Shown: piece by piece, positions 51,063-61,628 of the stretch
Layout of the letters: each line of letters begins with the position of its first letter
Position numbering within the stretch: the stretch's first letter is position 1
DNA from: Favolaschia claudopus
Taxonomy: Eukaryota > Basidiomycota > Agaricomycetes > Agaricales > Mycenaceae
Assembly (NCBI GenBank): GCA_037176885.1
Contig: JAWWNJ010000097.1
Location: 310,001-374,000, forward strand
Direction of reading: 5' to 3'
Length of the DNA stretch: 64,000 nucleotides
The notes under the pieces: model-generated
Databases searched by the model: none
Told to the model about the DNA's origin: nothing
Seen by the model: the letters and a program-made list of their open reading frames with translations, nothing else
Translations under genes and position numbers: made by a program

Positions 51063-51394
51063 CTATAATCGGTTGGCTGTGGTTTGCGTCGTTGCTAATC
51101 ACCGTCTATCAGAAGTATATAGCTGAGTCAAACACGACTTAAACCTTTCTACTTCATGTTGTATCGGATTGCTTTATCTTTCTCTTGATCTAGATTTTTT
51201 TGCTGGATAATGTAATGTGAATATATTCGCTCCGCAAGAAATCGGAGCTTGCGTTGGCAATTGAACAGATTGAACGGCAATCATGCGGATGTACATTGGC
51301 TTGGTTCAAGGAAATCTTCTTCCGAGTTCGCTGACTCGCGACACCGCCGTCTCAAATGCTGAGTAGGGCTGACGAGTCATGATATATTGATATA
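51063..51394. other. Convergent intergenic gap
   Basis: Between the ends of the SET gene and copy D. AT-rich, no gene or repeat seen. Confidence 0.4.
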
Positions 51395-53896
51395 CTACGA
51401 AGAAAGACGTCTCTTTTTCACGACAACCAAGTTGGGGATCCAAACATCACATTCAGCTTGTCTCTTTCGGGAAACACCGGGCGAATAAATGTACTCTTCA
51501 ACTTCTTCATCCTCGTCTCCATCGAATTCTCGATCCTCGTCAAGGGTGCTGACCGTGCTCAATGTTGAAACCTTTTCGTAATCTACCTCATTGGCGTACA
51601 AGTCGCCGTCTGTTAAAAGCTCTTCATAGACTAGATTCTATCAACAAAAAGCAGGGCGCCGGGTAGGGACAGTTCTACTTGCCTTTCTCAGCTGCGATCT
51701 CGGACTCATTGTCAGAGATTTGATATAACGGTTGGTTGAGGTGGACAGCAATATCTTGAGTATCTGGATCAAAGCCTTTTGCTCGATGAAATTCGCGAAG
51801 ACCGGCATAGGCGCTATCATCCCATGACCTGAGCCGGATGGTTGTTGAAAATTGAATAATGGGGAAACCGATATTAAACGCCTGCTCTATGCTGAGCCGT
51901 TCAACACCCCATGGATCGAGAGACCAATAGGCTGAATATTCTGGCCATTTAAAGCATGCCATTCCAGTTTGAAAATATTGTGGTGGACAGAGAAATAGAA
52001 AACCCATCGGTGGATGGTTTTCTACGTCTGCGCAAGGACTGAGCTGACAGCAAAATTCGATGCCGTCTAACAGAGCTGCAGAAAATTAAGTTGCATTTTT
52101 GCCCCTTCTCAACGGAGCAAGCGCACACACCATAATCTCGAAGGTTCGAGAATATATTCAATTGGTGGAATATATAATTTGCTTGACTCAACCATTCATT
52201 TGCGGGTACATCCCAGAGTGCATCGCGTACACTCAAGCTGAAAGCTACGGTACCGGAGATTAACTCGGTCGAGGAAAACCTATAACACTCCAGTCAAAAA
52301 GCGCCTACTGTTCAGTGAAATTAGTCATCACCGGGTCCAAGGTTCGCCGTGCCCCAAAATTTCAACAGAAGACGGTCTGCATGTCACGGAATGCAACGGC
52401 CGCCAATGATCCCCAACTTCAAATCGGGGTAGTTCCGGTAAGCGGGCAATTTCGACGAGACTGTCAGATCGAAGATGCAGGACTGTTCCCGTTTTGAGGG
52501 TGGCTGCCGTTGAGATAGGTATGTACAGTTAGATTGTTTGAAAGCTTCATATAACACATGTCGTAGTATTGATCCAATGTAAACATGTCGGTGACGAGAT
52601 GTGGGTCCGTTGAAGAGAGGACCTCCATGATAGGTAACATCATTTGAACGGCGGTCAAATGGCATATTGGCGTGCAAAATGGATCGACTTCGTGGCCGAT
52701 GGGGTCGACACAGAGTCGTCCAGTTGAGCGATTGACAAATAGGGTGCAACCGTTTATGTCCTAGAGCCGACCAGCCTTCAGTGATGAAAATAAATTGCCG
52801 TATATCGAGGTACCAAATCATATCGAAAACCAAGGTTGAAATACTCCCAGGCCACCTAGGCGAAAAGATAATAAAGTTCGAGGGGTCAGCATCGGTATTT
52901 GAGAACCCACCAAGTAATCAGAACACTACCGCAAGTCAGCGTACGTTTCGGAGGATTGACATACACCTACCAGAGAACCATTTAGATAACACATTTTCAA
53001 AGGATATTGTTGATAAAATTGCAAAAAATTTGAGAGTGGGATCAAATCTTTGCCGAGTTGTCACAACAAGAGCTTATGGTTCTTCATCAGGCAAAACCTC
53101 TTACCGCCGTGGAAAATAGCTGCGTGTACATGCGGCGAATGCATAATTCCATGGATTTGCATCGAATTAGGGTGTCTGGACAAGATTCCAATCACAATTT
53201 GAAGCCCGAAATACGGAAGTTCTGGCTTACCGAATTGCCATGTACTGCGATAAGTCTCTCTTAAATTGCTGGCCATACCTATTCCGTAATCATCGTGGAT
53301 GGATAAATTACGGCTCACCTCCTCCGCACGTTTGCCCTCATACAAGGCTACAGTCATTCCCGTGTTCCGTCCCTCAATTTTCGCGAAATAAACCTTTCGA
53401 ACCCCAGAACGCTTGTGCTGTGTGGGCTGGAAGTGAACGGAATAAAATTCAGTATCATCTTCGGACAGATCGCGCTGTAGGAATATATCGCCTAATGGGA
53501 TATTGCAAAGATCTGCGAAAGTTCTGAAGCTGAGTAATGGATACCAGACATGTTCAAGCGAGTTACCGGAAGGGAGGAGAGCACTCGAGTTCGTAGACTG
53601 GTTGAATAAACCTCAAAATCACCATAAATAGCTGTTTGCCTCACACGTATCGAGCGTCAAACTTACTTCCGCTGACATGCACGGTACAACTTTGAATACC
53701 GCCAGAGAAGCCAACTCGGGGTCGCTCGCCATTTCCCCCGCCGTTCCGCCCACCTCTTCCGCCAGAGCCTCCAATTCCGCCTACTCATGGTATTAGAATC
53801 AAGGAGGGCTTAATAATATTTGGTACGCGCACCCGTAATTGATATGTGGTGTCCGGTGTAGTCGTTGTTAGGATTCCCATTGCTGCGAACAGACAT
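51395..53896 (-). CDS. WLSQANHIF family, copy D
   Basis: Start at 53896 (MSVRSNGNPNNDYTG) with a first exon ending in ISITG, spliced in phase into the Gly-rich exon (GIGGSGGRGGRNGGGNG, from about 53785). Then follow NIPLGDIFLQRDL, VRKVYFAKIEGRN, a TVALYEGKRAEE strand, RHPNSMQIHGI, NRSTGRLCVDPIG, NEWLSQANYIFHQLNIFSN, GFLFLCPPQYF, YSAYWSLDPWG, and WDDSAYAGLREFHRAKGFD. The final intron is a GC-AG type: donor GCAAGT at 51682. It joins a last exon with an acidic stretch and a basic end (VSRKRQ and KKRRLSS), which could act as a nuclear signal. No C-terminal membrane helix is seen, unlike B and C. Some inner exon limits (52840-53060) are approximate. Confidence 0.72.
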
Positions 53897-54480
53897 GCCC
53901 AGGCGATGAAAAGGGAAGGGAAGGGAGGAACATGATACAAGGCCAGAACGAGGATATATATGAGGTTCAGCGCGTCTAACAGAAGCAATTATCATTGGCT
54001 GATTCACAAATCATTCCAGCTATCGTCTGATTGGGGTTATCGCTGCCGAAACAGAAGATTCATTGGAAGCACAGTAGAGGCCGAAACGGCGCAAGCAAGG
54101 GCACCTGTGCGAAATTTCAGCTAAAGTTAGTGCAGCTTATATCTGCGTAACATACGGGGAAGATATGCTCAGGGACACTTGCTCACCGTCGAAATGTTCG
54201 AGATATAGTAAAGGCCGTGCTGACTAGAATAAACGCTAGTAGCATATACACTGTATACATGTGCCATGCAAGGCCCCTGGCCCGCACGAAGTTTGCAATA
54301 GACTGTTCACCATTCAAAACCTGCGAAGGAGCCGGATACTCCGAGACTTCTCAAGAGGTTGTCCCAGAGGACTCGACGAAGCACCGACATGCGACCTAGA
54401 TTCTGAGTTCTCAAGATACACTGATTTTCTTCGTTGACCGGCGGAAGGCGAGATTATGCTGCTTTCGCGGGCGAGAACCA
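53897..54480 (-). pseudogene. Possible multi-pass membrane-protein fragment
   Basis: Minus-strand pieces separated by intron-like gaps are strongly hydrophobic: GLAWHMYTVYMLLAFILVST at about 54295-54230, ALACAVSASTVLPMNLLFR at about 54100-54045, and LNLIYILVLALYHVPPFPSL followed by AWACLFAAMGILTTTTP at about 53975-53850. Together they resemble an N-terminal membrane region of a transporter (ABC-type TMD0 is one thought). I could not connect them into one phase-consistent gene. The last piece overlaps exon 1 of copy D in another frame. Confidence 0.3.
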
Positions 54481-54792
54481 GAACTGAAAGATTTTCAGGC
54501 GAATTTCCAACGAATTAGAAGCAAATTTTGAGCAAATTTACTGTACAATGCATTGATGGAGTGCTTCAGACACTCGAACGATACAAAAAAAGCATGCAGT
54601 CGACTCGAGAGATTCATTGAAGGGCAATATCCGCAAAGCCGTTGTGATTGCGAGAAAGCGACATGAAAGAAGAGGAAAAGGGGGCACGGCTCCGGATTCC
54701 AATCACCGTGACAGGAGTGACACCGTGACGGTAAATCTTCTCTCTCCCAACATATGTGTTCGAGTCTATGAGTCATGCAAAGGAATGCGCAC

Positions 54793-54908
54793 CAAATGTG
54801 AACGCGGCGGGCGACTCGGAGAAGGGCTGGGATAGACTTTGGAAAGTTCGTCGCTGTGGTTTCGAAGATTTCGCGTTCTAATTCAGCTGGGACAGAAAGT
54901 TCGGCCAT
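54793..54908 (-). pseudogene. Inverted exon 1 of an F-box gene
   Basis: Reads MAELSVPAELEREIF, then SIPALLRVARRVHIW, the usual N-terminus of a large Agaricomycete F-box-like group. It ends in phase 2 at a good donor (TG then GTGCGC at 54792). No matching exon 2 follows on this strand. The phase-matched exon 2 with its own acceptor lies head to head on the plus strand from 54950. The simplest reading is a small inversion that flipped exon 1, with one breakpoint in intron 1 and the other upstream of the start. Confidence 0.8.
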
Positions 54909-54949
54909 AGTTTAATTTGCGGTGTGAAGAAATTTGGGTTTCTGTGTAG

Positions 54950-55723
54950 GATCGAGCCTCTGTTGTACAGAGTGATCCAGCTCGACGACGATTCCGAGCT
55001 AGAAAATGCGGTTTTCCGTGCAATGAAACGAAAAGACGCTCCAGATTTCTTCCACAAAGCGGTTCATCATCTTGTTCTCCAATCCGATGACAGGGGGCAG
55101 AATGTGCTACAGCTTTTGAGCGTCTGCACTGGTCTCCGTGAATTTGGATGCATGAATTCACCTGGAAATCACACCATGCTACCCATCCTTGCTAAAATGC
55201 GAGATCTCCGACGCATGTGCTGTAGTCTCACGAGTCTCTTCGGCAATGTCAAGTCCATCGATTTCAAGCACCCAGTACTCCAATCTCTCACACACCTTGA
55301 TGTCTTTGACGACAACTGTTGGAATCTTCTCGGACCGGTGCTTCAATTACCTGCTCTCACGCATTTATGTTTCAACAAAAACAATTGGGAAACCTTGACC
55401 CAAAATGGATTACCCGTAACAGCGGCCGCCTGTCCGGCTCTACAGATTCTGTTGTTCCAATGGCCCGCTGGTTCTGAAAGTCACAAACATTATGACTCCA
55501 TCAAGGAGCCTCGTCTTTATGACTTGCCTGTTGTCATAGGGCTCTACAACGAGTACTGGGCTGAAATGGAGGACGAGGCATGGGGATGCCTCAAGTTTTG
55601 GGCCGAAGCAGACGATTTCATCTCTCGGCGGCAGAAAGGGGAGATCGAGGGTGAGCACATTGCTTCTCCGCTTGGCTCCTGCCTGACTCTTCGATTTTAG
55701 CAACTCGTTTCTGGATTCATTGA
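54950..55723 (+). pseudogene. F-box-like gene body lacking its first exon
   Basis: Exon 2 starts at 54950 after acceptor TGTGTAG. Its single leading base would complete the TG left by the inverted exon 1 to give Trp, then IEPLLYRVIQLDDDSE: exactly the continuation expected after RRVHIW in this family. The body runs to 55650, with leucine-rich pieces (QSLTHLDVFDDNCW, LPALTHLCFNKNNW). A 50-nt intron leads to 55701-55723 encoding ATRFWIH and stop, a common ending for the family. All frames are open, so the inversion seems recent. As it stands the gene has no native start; transcription from an in-frame ATG (54924) would lack the N-terminal domain. Confidence 0.82.
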
Positions 55724-56980
55724 ATAGACTGTCTGGAATAGAATTTTTGCATGAATTACAAAAATCACAAATCTATGTCACCTCGCGACACAGGACTTCA
55801 CACACTCGACCTCCCCAAGCGAGGCGACATTGAACCTGATGCCTCACGGTGTTGAGAGTCATTAGTTTCCTCGATGGGACGCATCGAAAATTTGTGTAAA
55901 TGTACATCTGATCAGAGTACAAGGATAGTTGAGGATAGTTGTCGACTACGACCAAAAGAAATCCGCGATGACTAGAAATCCGGCGATGACAGGGACCGTG
56001 ACTGAGCTCGTCCAAAAATTTACTGTGACGAGTTTAAATGGCTTGTTTTAAAGCAACTCGAAGGACTCAAGCCAGGATCGACGACTGGAGGCCCCGGCCC
56101 GGCAGTGTTGATGGAGGGGGAGGAAGAAGCCGTGGGAGTTTTTGGATAGCGCCGATTCGGTCCGAACACACTTTTCACACCGGCGACGACAATGAACACG
56201 ATCGCGCAGCCCCTTTATATCCTTTTCTTACCCTCCTCTTTCAGGCCCTCGCCGCACCTTGCGTGACTTTACTGTGTGTTACCCGGTGCTGCATCAAACA
56301 GTGCACGTCGTTGACCTCGACAAACGCACCCGAAACGCCCCAGGCCCCAAAATTCTCCAATCTGACCGAATTTCTGAGCTCTTGTATGAAGTGCAAGACG
56401 ACTTTACCGCCTATATCTTCATCTCGGAAGTGGCTGGGAAGCAGACGAGATTCCTACGAGACCACCGGAGGATAGTCGGGCTGGCGCCGAGATGAATCTT
56501 AATCCCCCGTGCGTCCTTTCTTACTCTGATCTCCTCGATGTCTATGCTGATTTTCAGAGATGTTAGGCTCTCCGACTCAAGTTCTTAGTCTGTTGATTGG
56601 TAGCGCAGAATTTCGTGGTGTGTCGTCTCTTCCCAGTGCAGTATAATTCTTATTCAATGTCGTTCGACCAAGTCGCGTTGCAGTTTGGACTGCGTGTGCA
56701 AGGGTTGAGAATGCGCCCGCGGTGTAGGTACGAGTCTTTTCAGACGCGGAGGTGCGTAATTTTTTTTCTGCAAGTGGATCCCCTTTCATATTTTTCGTCC
56801 CTCCTCAGACTCGGCGATCTCGACTGCCCCTTCGCTCGTCTCCACTGCCTCTGCGTTCTCCTGTTCTTGCCCCACATCTGGCAGCTCATATGGAACGAAT
56901 TCTGAATTGCTTGTCGCTTCCGCGTTCCGCTCACGAAATCTTTCCCGAGACGGACTATGCGCCCCTTTGCTGGAGTTTTC
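55724..56980. other. Intergenic with one unassigned plus-strand frame
   Basis: At 56259-56495 a plus-strand frame reads LRDFTVCYPVLHQTVHVVDL and later FTAYIFISEVAGKQTRFLRD. Composition and codon pattern look protein-like, and a GT-AG intron might lead into it from about 56200. I do not recognise it and cannot define a start. A TTTATATCC box at 56214 might be a core promoter element. Confidence 0.3.
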
Positions 56981-58060
56981 GAGGCGACTCAGCGACGCTA
57001 CCATCATCGTTCTTGTCCACTAATTCCACTCCTGTGCATCGAGGGTCATGCAGCCGACTTGGCTCTCACTCCAGATTCGCACCGCTTTGAAGTATCGTCG
57101 CACAGTAGCGGTGCGCCCCTTGGCAATGAAATGGAACCCAATGCATTTTCGCTCGGCTGGTGCTACAGCCTTACGCGATGACTCAATGCCCTGGCATCCC
57201 TCTCCGTGCTGGGAAGACTGCGTGTTTCGACGCTCCAGTGCTGACACGCCTCGATGGAAGTCACGGTCGCGCTGTCTGATGTCGTTGTCGCAAAGTCGGC
57301 GATGGCTCTCAAGGCAACGACTCGCGGGCATTCGTGCTCTGCGAGAGATGCTGCCTTCGTCCCCATTCACAGTGATCTTCGGGGTTGAGAGTACTCTGAT
57401 TTCACCGAGCTAGGCGTGCGCCTGCGGTGCGCGAGGGTCGGAGACCTCTCCGCTCCCTCCAGCAATACTTTGAATATGCGCTCAATGTGAAGCTCGTCGA
57501 CGACGTGCCTATCATTGTATCAATTCCTCGCATCCGTTTGCTAGCACCATGTATGCTTTCCGTCGAAATGGTAGTACCAACAGCGCTCGTCGGTCTGCAG
57601 GCGATGACTCAACGACCTACCCTCTTGATGTTCCACTCCGTGCGCCTCGCCCTCAACTCGCGCTTGCTGTGTACCCTGTCACCCGTCGGACGACGGGGTC
57701 GCAAACCCTGTCATCACAGTCATGTCCCTCGAAGGAACGAGGGTGGCTTTGCTGTGGCTCGAGACCAGCATCACTCGAGCGCAATGGTTTCTACTAACTA
57801 GCGCATCTCTGTATCCTGCCGCTGTCGCATTCATGCCAGTGTGCCAAATGTTTTCGCTTTCTAAGTATCTCTTCGTCTCAATGTGGCTGTGCACCCCGAC
57901 CCGACTTACATTCCCTCTTCGCCCTCGCGCCTGCTACGACTCCGTCATCGGAGGTCGCGGGATATGTTCGTGGGTGTGCCGAGCTGCTTCTCCTGCGTTT
58001 ACTGTGTTCCTCGTTGATGTGTAGCCGGTACAGATGGATCGTGCCGCTCCGAGCTGGAGG
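56981..58060 (+). pseudogene. M-family remnant (M4)
   Basis: On the plus strand, 57880-58020 contains ATGTGGCTGTGCACC, then GCTGCTTCTCCTGCGTTTAC and TGTGTAGCCGG, matching M2 and M3 at DNA level. One frame reads VCRAASPAFTVFLVDV and stops. The 57000-57870 part has several mid-length frames interrupted by stops. Its strand is opposite to M1-M3, and it is again tail to tail with a Gly-rich gene (F, minus strand). Confidence 0.45.
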
Positions 58061-58654
58061 GCGCAGGATTGGCGTGGCGAATGGGGCAGGATGGGCCATT
58101 GGGATAATTGGATCTTTTGCGATGTCGCCTTCACGCTTCCATGGATTCAGGCGGTTGTGGATCATCTCAACACTCCTTGGGAGTCCGGGACTTGTCTTCT
58201 CCCCTTCTTCTGACTCTTCGTCGGTCAGCAGCAGCTTTCAGTTAAATTGCTGTGGTCGAATACCTGCACCTTCAGCTCCCGCACTGGAACACTTGAATCA
58301 TTACTAATGAGCGCACGACAAACGAGCGGTGGGTTTGACTGCACACCGAGACAGCAGCAGATACATGTATTAACCAGGGAATGAGTCTACTCGTGATAAT
58401 CGTCCTATCTCGTGGCATTCTAGAATTGCGAGGAATCTGGACTAATAGTTTGGGGGGCGAATTGGGGAACGCTGTCGAAGAATCTTCTTTCCTTGAGCCT
58501 GACTTCGCTGTCACTCTCGTCGTCACGGCGGCGCTTTGTGTCCAAGATGATTCCCATTACGACCGAGACTAGACCAAATCTCTTTGAAGGCGGGGCGGGG
58601 GACGTCTGTCGGCGATTCTTCTTACCTCGACCCATGCCGCCTTCGTCATCAATG

Positions 58655-59240
58655 TCATCGTCGCGCATATTCCCAGCCTGAGAATGGCCAAGGACATGAT
58701 CTTTGCTTCTCTCGACCCCGTGAACTCGAGTGGACCAGGACTGGTGGAACGGGCTCGGCCACTGGCATGGGGCGATCCAAGTCGGCGGAGTTGGGGCTGC
58801 CACGAGTGCCCAGTTGCATGGCCATGTTCTTCAGAAGCGCAGGGACCCCGCCGAGACCATCAAGGCGTCCAGTGAGCTCATCGATGCGTTGAGATAGACG
58901 AGAGATTTCTCCACGTAACTGCAAGGTTTCGAGAGGGCTGTGAGACGATGGGGGCGGGATACCGCTGTCTGCCGCATGCTCCCTTTGCGGCATAGACATA
59001 TCAGCGTTGGGAAGCGGGAACGTTTGCTGGCCTGGATGAGCAAAAAGATCTGGTGCTGTGTGTTGGCCTCAGCCTTTAGCAGTGTATGAAGCACCTACTT
59101 GCGCCGTCTTGCATGTTAACATTCCACGTGTTGACTCCAAAGACATGGATTTGCGGCCCCTGGCCTGTCCCGCCTAGTCCCCCATGCTGTCCGCCTCTTC
59201 CTCCCGAACCCCCAGATCCGCCTGCACCACGATAAGCCAT
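58655..59240 (-). CDS. Gly-rich and coiled-coil protein (gene F), 172 aa
   Basis: Exons 59240-59099 and 59031-58655 join in phase 1 (donor GTAGGT, acceptor ATCCAG) to give 172 aa. Residues 1-30 are Gly-rich (AGGSGGSGGRGGQHGGLGG), ending in GPQIHVFGVNTWNVN; this is the same kind of segment that opens copies B-E of the WLSQANHIF family. The pseudokinase-like part is replaced by a short coiled coil (LQLRGEISRLSQRIDELTGR) and a Pro/Ser-rich tail. The gene starts only 35 bp after the proposed stop of copy E. An additional upstream exon is possible, since the other copies splice directly into their Gly-rich exon. Function unknown. Confidence 0.65.
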
Positions 59241-59275
59241 GCAATGTTCGTTCAATGTAAATACTGCGAAAACCC

Positions 59276-60698
59276 TCACCATTGATGATAATGTGTTGCA
59301 GGTTCGCGGAGACTTTTGATTGTGAGAAGATATCGACGCAACAGAAGCTCGATCTCACTGCCAGAACCTCCAGAAGCTGTATTTGATGCGGTGTTGTTGC
59401 TCGAGAATTCGAAGTAGACGTTGTCTTCGAATATCACAAAGAGAATGAAATGGCCAGTGTCGAGATTCACGAATGGCGCATAAACAAGTTGAGACTAACG
59501 TGATGGACTCAAAAGAAAGCTAACAATATTGAATCCAATTTCCGACTTACCCAGTCGATTTCCAAGGTGGAAAGGTAATTCATGGCAGTCTGAATTACCT
59601 ACTATTCAGCTGGTGCTAATATCGAAAGGTGCTCGCATACTTACATTGAAACTTCGCGAGAACCTTGAACGCATGCTATGGTTGCTAAATGAACCTGGTG
59701 AGTTGACATTGAAAATCATACAATACACCCACGCCATTGCCTCTTGGTAAAGGTACAAATATTCTGCGTAGGGAATTGAATCTATTTGAAATGTCAGAAG
59801 CGTCGGAAGGTAAACTTGATTATTAGCGCACCGCCATGAAAAATGATAGCGAATCCATAGTGAGATCTCAAGATGCCGTACATTTGTATAAGGTTTGGGT
59901 GTCTATGTAACGTTCGGTCAATCTGCGTGAAACGCCAAATTTTCTCGAGAAATACCGCATCTTCTTGAAGTTTTCCACATCCATTTCCCACTGCTGAGGT
60001 ACCAGTTAGGAATTTATGGGTGTGCAGCCAGCCATTAATTTTATACCTTCTTTGCCGCCGCAGCATTCTGACCGTCGTAACTCACGACGGTAAGTGGTCG
60101 GCGATGAGATGTCACTCTGGCGGAATGAAAGTTTCTCAGAACATCGTGCTTCAAGTTGGGACAAGCCAACGGAGTTCTGGTTTCTTGAATTTCCAAGCTA
60201 CGTACGATGTCAATGTCTCCCAAGCGGACACTGCGAAGGCGAAAATCTGATAGGTCACGTCGTCTTGGGTTGATCCTTGGGTTGTTCGAGCTCGAACCTC
60301 AATAAAGTGTAATCTCCGGGAACGTCCTGTATCTACTAGGGCATTCTCACCTGTACAATTGGGTAAACATTTTCCAGCCATACCACATCATCCAAGATAT
60401 GAAGACTTACCTCTGGAAAAGTACAGTCGAGGTCCCTCCCCATTTCCACCCATCCCACCACTCAATCCACTGTTTCCGCCTGCCCCTCCGATTCCTCCTG
60501 TGACTACATAAAAATCAGAAAGGATAGGAAAACTGAATCTGTAGGCTCCATACAGTTGATTGTGGGGTGAATGCCTCCATCTGATAATGAATCATCGAGT
60601 GATCGGGAGCTGGGAGCATGTATTTCCTCTTCAGAAGTGTCCGACAACCAATCGTCGAGGGACTCGGAGCCGAGTGTATGGGTCTCTTCGATGTTCAT
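59276..60698 (-). CDS. WLSQANHIF family, copy E (shortened)
   Basis: Exon 1 starts at 60698 (MNIEETHTLGSESLDDWLS) and splices in phase (t then tc) into FTGGIGGAGGNSGLSGGMGG. Then follow LGDIDIVRSLEIQ, a VVSYDGQNAAAAK strand, RHPNLIQMYGILRSHYGFAI, and DSIPYAEYLYLYQEA. A diverged block, VNLDTGHFILFVIFEDN, aligns with the STGRLCIDI region of the other copies. The copy stops at 59276 and lacks the WLSQANHIF, AYWSLD and GLREFH segments altogether. It may be a truncated member or a natural short form. Exon limits between 59480 and 59790 are uncertain. Confidence 0.6.
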
Positions 60699-61600
60699 TT
60701 GAGTTGGAAGAGCAGGGGGGAAGAAAGGAGATTGGACACTGAGTGTCAGATGTGAAGGGATATATATGTCGTGCAGTGTGAATGCAACGAGGCAGGCTTC
60801 TGGCGTGTACGAGGCTGGTTACACCCCAGGTGCCTGGGGTCCTGCGAAGTCGTGGTACAGCAGCAAGTCTCGTCCGACGTGGGAATCTTCGGAGTCGTTT
60901 CCGATTTGGTCCGATGCGCAAATAACTGTGTGCGGCCTACGACCAACACGACGACTACGACAAACAGCAATCCGGCGATGGCAAGGACGAACACTCCTCG
61001 TTGCTCCTCATACTATTCTGCAGCCTTCTCCATTCTCGAGACTCCGTGCTTCAAGTCCCCTCGTTAAGCTCGACAGTCAGTCGTTCATCTCAAGCCCATC
61101 TCGAGATTTATCATGTCATATTTGGGAACAGCGCGAACAAGTGTCTTTCGAGTAAACAATTCTCGAACTTCTCTAAGCAATGACGTGACTGGAGTCATAC
61201 CCGAAACCAGTACCGTTCCGCACATAGCGCGAGGTGCAGGGGGAAATAATTTCAAACCATGATTTAGGGTCGGGACTTGGAGCGAGAAACGCCCGGTCAC
61301 AGACGGTGCTCTGTTTTCTCCAAAATTGGGAGTTTTTCTTACACCAGCCCTAGAAATCATGGTTGAGCTCCAATCGTGCACTGTTAAGTTAAGTTCCTGA
61401 AATGCTTGCTCTTTGGGGTCACAGTTTTTCCGTATTGCTTCTCACTCTTCCTTTAGTTCTACCGCGGTGCATCGGCGGATGTGATCGTGAGCTCGGCTAC
61501 GGGTGGTTTGAGAAGTCCAGGGACCGTACAGTACAGTAGTGCCCCTGTATTGTCTGTTACTCCCTGGGCCCCGGCGTTCCTAAGCGGGACCGTGCCGTGT
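60699..61600. other. Upstream region of copy E
   Basis: On the minus strand at 60994-60910 a short frame reads MFVLAIAGLLFVVVVVLVVG and then a basic, Thr-rich stretch. It is another single hydrophobic segment just upstream of a WLSQANHIF copy, as at 38.4 and 43.6 kb. Nothing else is convincing. Confidence 0.35.
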
Positions 61601-61603
61601 AAT

Positions 61604-61628
61604 CTACCTACCTACCTACCTACCTACC
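61604..61628. repeat. Short (CTAC)n microsatellite
   Basis: Six tandem CTAC units, about 24 bases. Confidence 0.9.

Noticed and set aside
59240..60698. Copies E and F as one gene
   Set aside because: A donor exists at the end of E (GTGAGG), but splicing into the Gly-rich exon of F does not keep the phase. Kept as two genes.
61604..61628. The CTAC repeat as a telomere-like or CRISPR-like array
   Set aside because: Only six 4-base units with no spacers; an ordinary microsatellite.
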